This document shows positions 30,931 to 42,919 of a stretch of DNA of 60,000 bases, piece after piece. The notes beneath the pieces are model-generated. The model was not told the DNA's origin. It saw nothing but the letters and a program-made list of their open reading frames with translations, and ran no database searches. The position numbers and the translations under genes are program-made. Within the stretch, counting starts at the first letter, position 1, and each line of letters starts with the position of its first letter. Source of the DNA: Membranipora membranacea (Eukaryota; Bryozoa; Gymnolaemata; Cheilostomatida; Membraniporidae); contig OU612069.1 in assembly GCA_914767715.1 (NCBI GenBank), forward strand, positions 11,469,387 through 11,529,386. The letters are read 5' to 3'.

Positions 30931-32704
30931 CTTAGAATGCAAACGTCCTAAATGATGCAATGCAAACTTTCGGTTATAGCACACTTAAAATATGGCTGTG
31001 TATATCACAGAAATTTACAGAATTATTGTGATTCAATGATTTTACAAAGTAATTGCCTACCAAATGCTATTGTTTTCATAGGTCTTTGAAGTTATCACAC
31101 CTTTAGCAACAAAAGAACCAGGAAACAATGTTATCAGTTAGGACGATTGTTCTTAAACAAGCAAGGTATTTTGAGAATGCAAATGTCCTAACTGTCCTAA
31201 TCATGAGAATATTTGACTTCTGACCTGTTTATTTGAGGTTTATAAAGGGGTGTAAAAGAAGTAAATTGGATGATTTATTTATCAAATGATACACTATGAT
31301 CAACATATCATTTTTTGACAATCACTCCAGAAAAAGTCAATACTATTATGAATGGGAATTGCGTTCTAATTCTATAATTCAATAATCCCCTTCATGATCA
31401 CGTCATCTAATTCATCCCCACAGATGAACCTTATTTTTAACTTACTTTCTTAACACTTATTTACTTTTAAAGCCGCTTTTCTTTGGCCTTTTCTGCGCCC
31501 CCTTTTGTTGTTGAGCATGCACCTTGAAAACTTGCTGGCTACGTTCCATCTCAAGACCAGAAACATCTTATCTATTATATCTTGACAGTAGCGCAGCTGT
31601 TTGATTGGTGTCTTTAAATTTCTGGTAGTGGCGTACATCACCATATTATTTATAATTGAAAAACTCTCTGATCTCATAATATGGAAAAAAATTCCATTAA
31701 AGAGTTATATGAGCTTCAGTTCTCTGGCAGCCGTCCTTCGTTGACGCTGTGCAGGTTATCCGTTTCAGTGATTGAGCTTTGACTAGGCTCCCATATACGC
31801 TGTGTGATGGTCAGTATTGCAGTTTAAAAGTTGCAACGCGTAGCACTGTGAGAATTGTGATTTTACAAGGCGGTAGTCTCTAACTCTTTGGTGTTATACA
31901 CAATTTGGTCTAAAGGATCAGTTGGGGTTAGGCGTGCAGCTGACCTGCATCAGAACTCACAACATTCTTTGTCTAGTGACTTGAGTGAGATGTTCTATCA
32001 AGTGACAGTATTTCCATCCTTTCACAATCTCATCACTTTGGTTTTCAGACACTAACCGTTTCTTGTACACATTATAAATAATTTATGAGAGATTGTGAGA
32101 CCCCTTCGACATTAAATCCTACATTTGCTTTTCCCAAAGAGTCGGGCTCACAGTATGGGGAACTCTTTGTATGATTCCGAACTAGCTAAACTTAACACTC
32201 TGGTAGCTTTTATGATTTAACAGTCTGAGCAGTTCACGGTCACCATTTCGCAATAATTACTGAATGATTTTTAGACATTCATTTGAATAATATCTGTTTG
32301 TGAGCCGCAGAGGTTACAAATATGGTCTTCAATTCCAAAAAGAATAAAATATAGCTAATAATTGTACATCATGGGAAGCAAATTTACATCAAACCTCACA
32401 GCCAGGCCATTTTCTTATTCCAATCTACTTAAAAATTTGTGCTCAATGGCTTCTCACAACCTTTTTCATTGGATCATTGTTTACTTGAGGCTTAGAGTGA
32501 TTGGCTAATCATTTAGGACGTTTGCATTCTAAATTTTAGTTGAGAAGGGTGATGAGATAGGATCTTTACACGTTGATAAAAGCTAAAATATTTAAGCAAA
32601 TTAACTCAAACAAAGACCAAACTGTAAAATAAGCTTCAATTTCAGCAAAACTTCACGAACATGAATTTTGAAATTTTCATCATTTAGGACATTTGCATTC
32701 TAGG
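30931..32704. mobile_element. FB-4: element with paired terminal repeats AGAATGCAAACGTCCTAA
   Basis: Left end has two direct copies (30934-30956 and 31173-31196) of AGAATGCAAACGTCCTAAAT; right end has two inverted copies (about 32509-32531 and 32680-32701). This gives a two-unit inverted arm at each end. Interior about 1.3 kb with only one short frame (31450-31677 minus, 75 codons, basic C-terminus), unrecognised. No target duplication was found. Confidence 0.7.
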
Positions 32705-32922
32705 GCAGCGAAATCAAAATCTGTTGACACATTTATTTACAAATATAATTCAAAACCCAAAAGTGACATTTGTGTAGCAACTGGAGGGGGAGGGGGAGGG
32801 GTCAATTTGGCATAGGAATTGCAATTTCTTTAACTTATACAATGCTGGGAAGCATTGAAAGAATAGGTAACAGCATGCCCGTTGTCTCTTGTTTATTGAG
32901 CTTAGTAAAAGGAAGTTAGCCC

Positions 32923-34590
32923 GCCCGCGGCCCAAAACGGCCCGAGGCCCAAAACGGCCCGCGGCCCAAAACGGCCCAGCACGATTTATGAGTTCTCCAA
33001 GTCCAAAAACCTCTAAAAAATGAGTTAAGTCAACGAACTTAGGTTTTAGGGAAAAAACTTAACTTTTTGGGAAAAAACTTAAGTTTTCAAATTTTTCAAA
33101 AAAACAGCCCAGCATGATTTATTAGTTCTCCAAGTCCCAAAACCTCTTAAAAATGAGTTAAGTCAACGAACTTAGGTTTTTGGGAAAAAACTTAAATTTT
33201 CAAGTTTTTCGAAAAAACGACCCATCTTGGTTTTTAAGTTATCCAAGTCCCAAAACCTCTAAGAAATGAGTTAAGTCAACGAACTTAAGTTTTTGGGAAA
33301 AAACTTAACTTTTCAAATTTTTCAAAAAAATGGCCCATCTTGGTTTTTGAGTTCTCCAAGTCTCAAAACCTCTAAAAAATGAGTTAAGTCAACGAAATTA
33401 AGTCTTTGGGAAAAAACTTAAGTTTTCAAATTTTTCAAACAAACGGACCATCTTGGTTTTTGAGTTCTCCAAGTCCCAAAACCTCTAAAAAATGAGTTAA
33501 GTCAACGAACTTAAGTTTTTGGGAAAAAACTTAAGTTTTCAAATTTTTCAAAAAAAACGGCCCATCTTGGTTTTTGAGTTCTCCAAGTCAAAAAACCTCC
33601 AAAAAACGAGTAAAGTCATCGAACTTAAGTATTTGGGAAAAAACTTAACTTTTTGGGAAAAAACTTAAGTTTTCAAATTTTTCAAAAAAACAGCCCAGCA
33701 TGATTTATGAGTTCTCCAAGTCCCAAAACCTCTAAAAAATGAGTTAAGTCAACGAACTTAGGTTTTTGGGAAAAAACTAAAGTTTTCAAATTTTTCAAAA
33801 AAACGGCCCATCTTGATTTTTGAGTACTCCAAGTCCCAAAAACTCTAAAAAATGAGTTAAGTCAATGAACTTAAGTTCTTGGGAAAAAACTTAAGTTTTT
33901 GGGAAAAAACTTAAGTTTTCAAACTTTTCGAAAAAACGGCCCGTCTTGGTTTTTGAGTTCTCCAAGTCCCAAAACCTCTAAAAAATGAGTTAAGTCAACG
34001 AAATTAAGTATTTGGGAAAAAACTTCAGTTTTCAAATTTTTCAAAAAAACGGCCCATCTTGGTTTTTGAGTACTCCAAGTCCCAAAAACTCCAAAAAATG
34101 AATTAAGTCAACGAACTTAAGTTCTTGGGAAAAAACTTAACTTTTTGGGAAAAAACTTAAGTTTTCAAACTTTTCGAAAAAACGGCCCATCTTGGTTTTT
34201 GAGTTATCCAAGTCCCAAAACCTCTAAAAAATGAGTCAAGTCAACGAACTTAAGTTTTTGGGAAAAAACTTAAGTTTTCAAATTTTTCAAAAAAACGGCC
34301 CATCTTGGTTTTTGAGTTCTCCAAGTCCCAAAACCTCTAAAAAATGAGTCAAGTCAACGAACTTAAGTTTTTGGGAAAAAACTTAAGTTTTCAAATTTTT
34401 CGAAAAAAGGCCCATCTTGGTTTTTGAGTTCTCCAAGTCCCAAAACCTCTAAAAAATGAGTTAAGTCAACAAACTTAAGATTTTGTGAAAAAAAAAGTTT
34501 TGAAACTTTTCAAGAAATTGGCCCAGCATGATTTTTGAGTTCTTCAAGTCTTGAAACCTCTGTAAAACAACAAGTCAACAAAGTTAAGTA
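32923..34590 (+). repeat. FB-3 left arm minisatellite
   Basis: Unit features: CGGCCCATCTTGGTTTTTGA, TTCTCCAAGTCCCAAAACCT, GAGTTAAGTCAACGAACTTA and one or two copies of TTTGGGAAAAAACTTAAG. The decamer AACTTAAGTT inside is a perfect palindrome. About 13 units; the innermost (34480-34590) is the most degenerate. Confidence 0.95.
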
Positions 34591-34840
34591 AATTCTAACC
34601 TGATAGAAATAAATGTAACAGTTGACATGGCTTAGGACAATAAAATACTATGTAAATGCAAGGGTGTCTAACTTACGTGCAGAATGTGTTTGTTTTCGTA
34701 GTACATTTCTCAATGTAGTTTACACCAGTGTATATTTCGTTTATTTTTCATCAGAGCACTTCCAGAACAATGATTGGATAATAAAATATTGACAAAGATT
34801 GAACTAGACTATGACAAACATACAGTGTAGTGATGTTTAA
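34591..34840. other. FB-3 spacer between arm and transposase gene
   Basis: Non-coding. It should contain the 3' untranslated end of the transposase gene. No clear polyadenylation signal chosen. Confidence 0.4.
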
Positions 34841-35133
34841 CTAATCATATTCCGTTTCTTCCATCGTAATTGCAGATATGCCTAGCTCATCAGCCTGATA
34901 TGCACTGAACCGTAGTAGGTCTTTGAGGTTTTTCGTACGATTAAATATATCAAAGGCTGAAAAAATTGACCTATTTATTTTAAGAAAACGTTTATTCCTG
35001 ATCCTGGTGGCCTCTCCCACCTTCACCAGCTGCACCTGTCTCAAGGCCTCCTTGGCCTCTAAAGCAAGCCTTGCCATGAGCTTCCACGTGTTTGATTTTG
35101 CTTTGGTCAGGTCATTCAGCCGTTTGTGGTAGC
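34841..35133 (-). CDS. FB-3 gene last exon
   Basis: Continues GYHKRLNDLTKAKSNTWKLM into a Lys/Arg-rich helical tail and stops at 34843-34841. In this family the tail is helical and follows the final catalytic motif. Intact in this copy. Confidence 0.82.
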
Positions 35134-35415
35134 CTATGGAAGAATGTTACAACCAAATGACAGTATACAAATTGGCAGTTAATCACAAAATTATTAATAC
35201 CAACACACCAGCAGATCGTCAGGTCCTCAGTTACTTCAGCATTGTTAGAAAAGATGCTAAATATTATTATTGTGTTGATCTGGAAGGTGTTCAGTAAAAA
35301 ATAAACAAATCAAATCATTTTTTGGAATGAGAAAAAAAAACATTGTAGATAAATACGAAAAAAGCATTGTAAACATGCGTTGCATTCCCTTTGATGATCC
35401 TTGGATTTTCCCTAC

Positions 35416-35655
35416 CTTCCAAGTCATTATTGGTACGTATCTTTCGGCCAAATACTGAAACCTCTGTTGGCTTCCATCTCCTTGTCCAAACATTTTCATA
35501 ATACAACAGCAATTCTTTGGCAGGGGCTGACTTTGCCATTTCTCTTAGCCAACCTAGTGCTGGAACCACTCCCTCAGGTGGAAGTAGCGCTAGTCCCATT
35601 ACCATCTGGACAAATTGTTTGGTCTCTCTATCCTGGCAATATTTCCTGTACCATC
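35416..35655 (-). CDS. FB-3 gene exon: MULE transposase C-terminal part
   Basis: Encodes VQMVMGLALLPPEGVVPALG, then YYENVWTRRWKPTEVSVF and RTNNDLEG. The Y-x-E-x-x-W and RTNN-x-x-E-G-(W/Y)H signatures, including the last catalytic Glu, are those of MULE-domain transposases common in invertebrates. Joins the last exon at phase 1 (GG/Y). Confidence 0.85.
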
Positions 35656-36421
35656 CTGTGTTTCAAAATATAGGGGATGTTTAGTTTTAAGCGTGACCAG
35701 TTATAACATAATCCGGGCTAGGTGTTTGATTGATTTTGTACCTGTTGATAACTGCTTTATAACTGGCACAGGCTTATCTATGACCAGAGCAGCATAGATT
35801 AGGCCCAGTGACTTAACATATAGGTTACAAACCTTTAAGTTTTTGGAAAACTGCATTCTACGATCAGTAATTAGATTTTGACTTTTTTTTCGTATACTGC
35901 ATACTGTATACATTGCTTGCGTGTTTTTAGCAATTTTAGGAGTGAAGTGTTAGAGTATATTATGTGCCTCTGATCCTCGACACTGACATCAACTATGGAT
36001 TCTCTCCAAGATAAGGGAATCTAAACAGGAAACATTGTGGGAAACAATAGGTTGATGATTAGCTACAAGAGAAGTTACTGTACACGTTTTGGCACCGCCG
36101 CAGGCAACCTTAGAATACTGAGATTTTCTAAGTTAATTTTCGCAACAATCTTTGATGAAAACTGTTGGACCTTGCTTTATCGCAAGGATGTGTTTGTCTA
36201 AAACAATTTCAAAGCCATCTTAACAGACTGGGGGCTATTTTTCTGCTAACGCATATTAATCAATTTTTTGCGTTGGCAATCCGCCTGGTATGGTTGGAGC
36301 ACTGTATATTTCAAACTTCAACAATGTAAATTTACATGGTTTTGGTAAGATGGATATGGTCGGTCTCACCTCAAAGTCAAGAGACTGCGGGTGACTTGGA
36401 TGTGTCTTAGATTTGTGATAC

Positions 36422-36526
36422 CTTAGATACCATAGATGTCTTCTGATGTACCGCCTCCGCTTCATTCACAGCTTTGTCATAGACTTCAGCAGGTTCAAGG
36501 AAGATGTCACTGGCTTTTTCCTTTAT
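36422..36526 (-). CDS. FB-3 gene exon: helical segment after FLYWCH
   Basis: 35 codons: IKEKASDIFLEPAEVYDKAV ... VHQKTSMVSK. Reading past the donor in another frame gives YHKSKTHPSHPQSLDFE, which resembles the usual continuation of such proteins, so a frameshift may lie at this boundary. Confidence 0.65.
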
Positions 36527-36745
36527 CTGTGCAAAAATAGACCATGTGGACACAGTCGACATTTACTCAGCGCAAACATATAAAAATAACTAGAACATTT
36601 AACAATATATATTATGTATAACTGCCAATTAGCAACATGTAAAACAACCAATGTATGCTTTGTTAGGAACTGGTCAGTAACATATTTTTTTAACAGCCAC
36701 TCTAATTTTATTTTACTTGCTTAAAACTCATACATCATAACTCAC

Positions 36746-36889
36746 TGATCTGCAAAACTCAGTGTCTGCGAGTATGTTGTGGTTGGGAGGGTGATTGTGC
36801 ATTTCTTTCTGTTGGAATTCAGATTCAAGAGACATACGAATCATCACTGGACAGCTCGGCCTTTTTGAGCATCGCCAATCTACATAGGG
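36746..36889 (-). CDS. FB-3 gene exon: FLYWCH zinc ligands
   Basis: 144 nt: WRCSKRPSCPVMIRMS, then EMHNHPPNH. The WRC-x5-C ... H-x-H arrangement is the FLYWCH/WRKY-GCM1 zinc fold found N-terminal to many MULE transposases, likely the DNA-binding module. Confidence 0.85.
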
Positions 36890-37385
36890 CTGAAAATTAT
36901 TTCATAAAAATAAAAAAAATTGAACCCGAATGTGAACCTGAACCAGTACCTTGGATATTCATCATCAGTTGGTTTACCTGGAAATACAATAATTGTGACA
37001 CCCTATAAAGAGCAGGATTTCAGGGTGTGATGAAATATAGTGTGAGAGTAGCAAATATATGCAAATGCTTGTCAGCTTCTGTTGTGTACAAGACTCAGCA
37101 AAGCTAGTGACTCTACACTGAGATTTTAATTTCACCCTTTTGTACCACCAGAAGCTGTGTTATATGACATCAAAGTTGTCCCTATCAAATTTCTCACATG
37201 AGAACTTATAGGCCATGTGTGAGGTCACATCAGGGTTTCCGATGAAAATTCAGTATTAGGAACCAAATTGCTTCCACCGTAGAAAATGACTCATATTGTT
37301 ATGTGAGATCTAGATAAAGTGAAGAAAGCAATGAGATGATTTTCAACAGCAATGCTCAGTACCGATGACCTTAAAATATTCTTAC

Positions 37386-37551
37386 ATTATCACGACCATA
37401 GTTTTTCTCAGTGAACCTGTAACCACTGGTATGAACTAAAGCACGTGATTTTTTTTGTGTCCCGGAGTCTACAATGATGAATCTGCCGGCTTCCTCCTCC
37501 TCATCCTGATCTGTAGTTATCTCCTCATTGAAAGGGTCCGGTTCTTCATCT
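37386..37551 (-). CDS. FB-3 gene exon: acidic linker and first half of FLYWCH
   Basis: Acidic run TTDQDEEEEAGRFIIVDSGT followed by SRALVHTSGYRFTEKNY, the opening strands of a FLYWCH domain. The next exon supplies the zinc ligands. Confidence 0.8.
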
Positions 37552-39170
37552 CTGTGTTAAAAGAATGTTGTAGTCAAGTCAGCAGTGCTGTACAATGTGC
37601 TTCCTTCTTACGTATATGCTGCTTATTCCAAGTTGGTGAGCAATTATAACATTGCATGCACAGCAGCAAAGCCCAAACTTATCGCTGTGATATGTATGTA
37701 ATGACCAAAAGAAAATGTCTGAATAGCTTGGTTTTCAAAATGAAAGGATTTCCACCAACTTTACCTTTCCTCGGGATCAAATGGAGTCGTGTACTCTAGG
37801 AGCAGCGAACCCTCCTCCTCTACCCTTTCATCTTCCTGTGGGATAGCAGAAAATGGTTTCAGTTGTTTTCCTGAATCGTAGCTACATACAAACTCAGTTA
37901 CCAAAAGGTCATTTATTGCTTACAGATTGCTGTAATCATAATGCGAATAACGGAGACTCAGCTTTTTTATAATGATTATCAAATATTGTGTCTAAAAAAT
38001 ATTAATAGTTAAAAAACTGTGAAAATAACTTCCCAAAATTTCCTCTTAACACGGTTTAATATAAATTATTAGCTACTTTCCCCAACAAATTTGATTTTTT
38101 GAATAAATGGCATAACCAGTTATATGAACAGAAGCATTAATTTGAAAATTTGAAGCAGTTGTGACTTTTAGTTCGTTAGACATATAGACACATTTGTAAT
38201 GATGAGAACTTGTGCCTGCTTCAAATCAGAAAAGTTCACCATATCTAATAATGTTGAAAGAATTGTAAGTGGTACCTGAAAATTGTTGTCAGCTCCGTCA
38301 TTGCTTAGCCCAGCGAGAGAATCACCCAAAATTAAATCCATTACTTTCTCAACCTGTATGATAAATGATTTTCATGCGTAGTTAGACAACATGTAAGCCT
38401 AGAGTCAACTTTATTATATTTTTAAATCTGTTACATCCTCATACCTAATCCAAAGATGTTTCAAACAAGGTCATAATCAGTAAGATTCTGCATTGATACC
38501 TCTTCCCATCTAATTCAACTTAACATTCACTGTAGCATTCCCACCAGTCAAATAAATAAAGGCGATACCAACATGGATTTGTCCTTCACCACATTCGGCT
38601 GTATGTAATATTAATTGATCCGTAAGCTAACACAAGTGGACATGTACAATCATTGTAACCCCTTGAAAACATTTATCAACAAGTAATATCTATGCTTCAG
38701 ACTTTTTCAGTAAAGTCATCTTGACGCCTCTTTGCACATTAAAACTTTTCACAAGATTTTTATTTTAGTTATCAAATCAATTGCAGATAAATATTGCATT
38801 ATTAAAAACGCTCTAAAGTGAAAGAAGTGAAGTTCAAGTGACATAATAAGCTTTAAATAAATTTACAGCTCGATTTTAAAGGAACAAAATAAAGACAGTA
38901 CAGGTAAATTGTGCTGCTTACATCTGCAATCGGGGAAGAAGAGACTCGAGCCACTGGCGTCCTCAAAATCTGTCCAAAAGCAAAAGGAATCTTATTGCTA
39001 TATTTTTAACTGAACATTGTGATTGCAGCTGCATATTACGTATGCTGACATGTCTTAATATGATTCAAATGTCCATATCTATTTTTGTATTTATCAATAA
39101 CCAAGTTTTGTAAGCTATTGAGGTTAAAACTTTACAGAACTGGAGTATCATTTCAGAAATGTGACAATAC

Positions 39171-39254
39171 CTTTGTATATTTCTGCTTGATTATAGGCTT
39201 TTGGGAACGTCTCCTTTTATTCTGATGAGCTGGCATTGGCTTTTTAGTAGATAT
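39171..39254 (-). CDS. FB-3 gene 28-residue repeat exon 3
   Basis: 84 nt: ISTKKPMPAHQNKRRRSQKP then IIKQKYTK. The most diverged member, with a basic RRRSQKP core that might be a nuclear localisation signal. Confidence 0.7.
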
Positions 39255-39596
39255 CTGCCAAAGATGTTTAACAGAGGGTTAAAATAAAATCTTATCTTTT
39301 ACATTACAATTGTAATATTGCCCGGATTCTTAATCGATTACTTACCCTCGTACACAAATATACAACCAGATTTTGGTGTGGTGTTGTCCACTCGCAAGTG
39401 CCCTTACTAACCAAAATTTCACTGTCCCCTTCCCAGTCACATACTTGGATTAATGAAAACATATATTGATATACTTAGATTTATTGAACATCGATGCCCT
39501 TTTCAAGCTGGTTTTTATCGACAATCAAGTGTTATGAGCTGTTCATTCAGTTCAAGAATAATTAGCACTGTAGAGTAATTCGATTTATGACAATAC

Positions 39597-39680
39597 CTAA
39601 GCATACTTCTGCTTGTTGATAGGTATTAGTGAGCGTACTCTTTCCTGAGCAAGACCTGGCCCTGGGTGTGTGGTAGGTAC
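39597..39680 (-). CDS. FB-3 gene 28-residue repeat exon 2 (ends in stop)
   Basis: 84 nt: VPTTHPGPGLAQERVRSLIP then INKQKYA, with TAG where the sister exons have GAG or AAG as the last codon. If spliced in, it ends the protein early. Confidence 0.7.
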   Translation of the reverse strand, partial: VPTTHPGPGLAQERVRSLIPINKQKYA

Positions 39681-40000
39681 CTGTCGAAGGGGTTCAAATA
39701 TAATTTCATCTTTCTATGACATATATTGTATAGTTGGAAATATCAAGCAATTACTTATCAGATTCCAAAGCCAGGTTTTGTTGTAGTGTTTTCCACTGGC
39801 GAGTGCCCTTTCGGACTAAAATTTTATGTAACCGTCCCAGCCACATACTATGTTTAATGAAAACATATATGATATGCTTAGATTTATGTAGCCCTAATGC
39901 CCTAATTCAAGTAGGTGTTTATTGATAATCAAATGTGGTGAGCTGTTCATTCAGTTCAAGATGATATTGCACTGTACATTAATTCAATTTATGACGATAC

Positions 40001-40084
40001 CTCAGTATAATTCTGCTTGTTTATAGCCTTCAGTGAACGTATTCTTTCCTGCCCAAGAACTTGTCCTGGATGGGTGGCATGTAC
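40001..40084 (-). CDS. FB-3 gene 28-residue repeat exon 1
   Basis: 84 nt, phase 0 both ends: VHATHPGQVLGQERIRSLKA then INKQNYTE. Followed by homologous exons at 39680-39597 and 39254-39171, with intron sequence also repeated at about 405-415 bp spacing. Confidence 0.7.
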
Positions 40085-40389
40085 CTGGCAAAAATTTTAA
40101 TCAAATGGTACAAAAAAATTGTTTATCTTATCCATTACAAATATGATCTTGCAGGTAATTTGAAGCAATTACCTATCAAATACCCACAAACAGCACATAG
40201 ACCATTTGGTAAATACATGGCAATATAACAATGACTCTGCCTCTGTCAAACCAGTCAATCGATCACACAATAGTTCTTAGTTTAATGATATCAGAAGGAT
40301 TCACAAAATCTTTAATTTGCTGCACCATTATCAAAACACAGATGTGTGGATTGTCTATGCAGCAACGACACTTATTTTCCAACACTCAC

Positions 40390-40634
40390 CTTCTCAGAGC
40401 AGAAATAGAGTCATAAGTATCTCGTGTAAACACGCATGACTTACAAAGAAAAGTGATATCAGCTCCGCTAAAATAGTCGTGCTGAGCATTTGACATGTTA
40501 CATGTGACATGCAACCAATAACGGCAATTATCACACTGTATTTGTCTGCTGACATGGTTACAGTTGCACTGACGGATTTGAGGAGGGTCAGACATTTTGT
40601 GAAAAGATGAGGACACTGATAGGAAACTTTTCAA
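40390..40634 (-). CDS. FB-3 gene exon: PHD finger
   Basis: Encodes IRQCNCNHVSRQIQCDNCRY, WLHVTCN and, 15 residues on, FLCKSC: the C4HC3 spacing of a PHD finger with the usual Trp two residues before the His. PHD fingers often read histone H3 tails; here it may steer integration or bind chromatin, which is inference. Start ATG 40634 or, in frame, 40595. Donor GTGAGT. Confidence 0.8.
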
Positions 40635-41739
40635 GATAACTGAACTTTAGATCATGAATGCACAACAGGAAATGATAGTCAATTTCTTCAAGGAGTTTGA
40701 AAAAGGAGTGGAAACGGCCTCTCATTTCAAATTGTTGTTTGTCTCCACTGGTAATTGTCCTCTCTTTATCAGCAAAGGTTTTTCATGACCACAGCCAATC
40801 AGAGCAGAGACTGCAGATAGTGACTTCCTGCCAAAAAGAAGTACAACTTGAGTTGCTGTAATAATTTTGATGAACTGTCCAATCAGCAGGAGCATAGTTG
40901 TGAAATCCCATTTATCAAGATGGGCTCTACCACAAATTTCCTAAAGTGTTTGAACCTCTTGAAAAGAAACTAAACTAAGTAGCAGAGAGATATAGATAGC
41001 ACTCAGGTATAGTCCATGTTTCAAACTATAGTCTAGTCTTACCTGGGACTCCAAAGCCCTCTGCTACTCATATGGGAAGGGAAAGTTCAGCTGCAGACAT
41101 GGCCATAAATTTGCCTCATAATTTGGTAATCAATGGCGGTTTTCATCAGTCGAACGTGGTATGTTATGCCTCCCATTGCCACTTAGGTGTTAGAAAGGGC
41201 TTATTTAAGTACTTTCATTACTTTTATCTGGTCTAAGTTCCTCACATGGTTTTTAAATGGTGAACGAATGATTTATTTTCAGTCTCTTTATCCCCCATCA
41301 AACATTTGCATTGGAATTATAATTAAATACCCTGCAAAAGTGGTTACTATTATTACTAGCTATGTCTCATCTACACTTGTGGTGATTTACATCATGATAT
41401 ATTGTCTCTGGGTGTCTGAATATACCATTGAGTAAACATCTAAAATATTTTAATAATTTTCAACTGGAGACAGACATATAAAAAGACTGAGGACTTAAAT
41501 GAATTTTAATGGAGGGACCATATTAGTACAACCCTTGGAAACAGCCTTGTTAAGTCACAGGCTACATTTCGTTTCCACTCCCTCTCTGTAACTCCCTGAT
41601 TTCTTCCTTTATTAATCTGTTAATCACTATGGTTCGTTGCGTCAACGTCACGTCAATTCTAGTATCTATTGGATTAAAAGGATAGCATTAAGTCAAATTG
41701 AGCTCATATAGATACCCATATAACACAATATGTGACCAT

Positions 41740-41822
41740 GGCTGTGTGGATGAATGGATAGCTTTGCATACTGTGATGCGGGAGGCCCATGTTCAAATCC
41801 CACCAATGGCAGACCTTTTTTA
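41740..41822 (+). repeat. tRNA-like SINE fragment
   Basis: GTGTGGATGAATGGATAGC resembles an A box and TGTTCAAATCCCACC a B box about 45 bp later, followed by a T run. The spacing suits a tRNA-derived SINE. It does not fold into a convincing functional tRNA (acceptor ends do not pair well). Confidence 0.55.
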
Positions 41823-42050
41823 CGTTTTATCATCAATGGTAATCGTTAGCATCATTGAATCGTGAGTTGTCAACACATTCAATGCCCCCCCCGCCCCTTC
41901 TACGCATAGAACCATAACGCATATTTTATATATTAGCAAACGAAGAAAAAACGTTTAGAGCTCTCTAAGCTGACTCTATTCAACTAAAGAGTTGACCTCA
42001 TGACAATGGATTTCTTTGTCCCTCGAGGGGTGGTAACAGCATAGTTATGT

Positions 42051-42540
42051 AATACAATACAAACTTTATTCATCCAACCAGTATATCATGTGATACCAAT
42101 GAGGTTGTGATTTACATAAGATATGCATGAATAGGTGTTTGTGTCAGTCAGGTAAAAAGATGACAATAATACGTTATCACTTAAAAAAAATTAGATTAGC
42201 CAATCGTGTTGGACAGCGACCTGTTCATCAGCGCAGTTCTATGCTTGAAAGTTATTTTGTCCACTAGTATCAACTAGATGCGGTATGCCAGCTCTGTTTA
42301 GCCTCTCAGCGTAGGACGTGATTGTTGGATAGATAATCGGAAGACAGAGGCTTTGTTGGTGTCCTAGTCGATCCTTGGCAATCTGGGTGGTGTATGTAAA
42401 CCATGATGGGCATACATATGTTAAAATAGGTAAAATTCTTGCCAGAAAAAATTTCACAAGTAAATCTGATCTTATGCCATGTGGCTTTAATATTAATAAC
42501 CCATAAACTGCTACTCAATACTGTAATCCACATTTCCAGT
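42051..42540 (-). mobile_element. LINE 3' fragment inside FB-3
   Basis: Encodes (minus, 42457-42239) FLARILPILTYVCPSWFTYT and RLGHQQSLCLPIIYP, matching the C-terminal region after the RT of Jockey/CR1-like elements. It ends downstream in AATAAAGTTTGTATTGTATT near 42073-42054. The small size and a frame break near 42460 show decay. It postdates FB-3 or was carried by it. Confidence 0.75.
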
Positions 42541-42919
42541 GAAGTGTAGGTGCTTATTTATTGGAACACCCAGTAATTGAGCCGATGGTGATTGCTCGAT
42601 TACCCCGTTAGTTGCAAATAAGTGATGCATTTTATCATGGAAAATTTGTATGGAAACTGGATATTACATGAAAATCACCATTATACAGAGTTGTCCTGAC
42701 TCACAAAATGTGAAGACAACTTCTTCATAGCAATAAATCGGATGAGAAGTTAATTACTAGGAAACATCAAACATAAACTTCATAGTAAACCATACATGAC
42801 TCTAGGCAAATTGACTGTCTTGCTAACAATGGGGTAATCTTCGATTTTCTATACACAATCCAGTTTCCGAAATGTCAATTGTTACGGTAGTTTTTATCAG
42901 ATTATACTTTGACTAGGGG

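Larger units (their letters stand above)
34841..40634 (-). pseudogene. PHD + FLYWCH + MULE-type transposase gene, catalytic core missing
   Basis: Exons read by hand on the minus strand: 40634-40390, 40084-40001, 39680-39597, 39254-39171, 38969-38922, 38353-38276, 37835-37765, 37551-37386, 36889-36746, 36526-36422, then 35655-35416 and 35133-34841. Phases agree from 40084 to 36422 and between the last two exons. They do not agree between the PHD exon and the next, nor across 36422-35655. Domains: PHD finger, three 28-residue repeats, acidic linker, FLYWCH zinc finger, helical segment, and the C-terminal MULE region with RTNNDLEG. The stretch holding the first catalytic acids of the DDE fold is not found in the 760 bp where it should lie, and one repeat exon ends in a stop. 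Inferred to be a decayed transposase for FB-3. Confidence 0.8.

Noticed and set aside
31450-31677. 75-codon minus-strand frame with a basic C-terminus inside FB-4
   Set aside because: No recognised family, no splice partners and no conservation evidence in the window; not reported as a gene.
32923-34590. CRISPR-like array of direct repeats
   Set aside because: Units of about 110 bp are continuous without unique spacers, mirrored at 42920-44366, in eukaryotic DNA.
41740-41822. Functional tRNA gene
   Set aside because: A- and B-box-like stretches are present, but the acceptor ends do not pair well and a T run and repeat relatives point to a SINE fragment.
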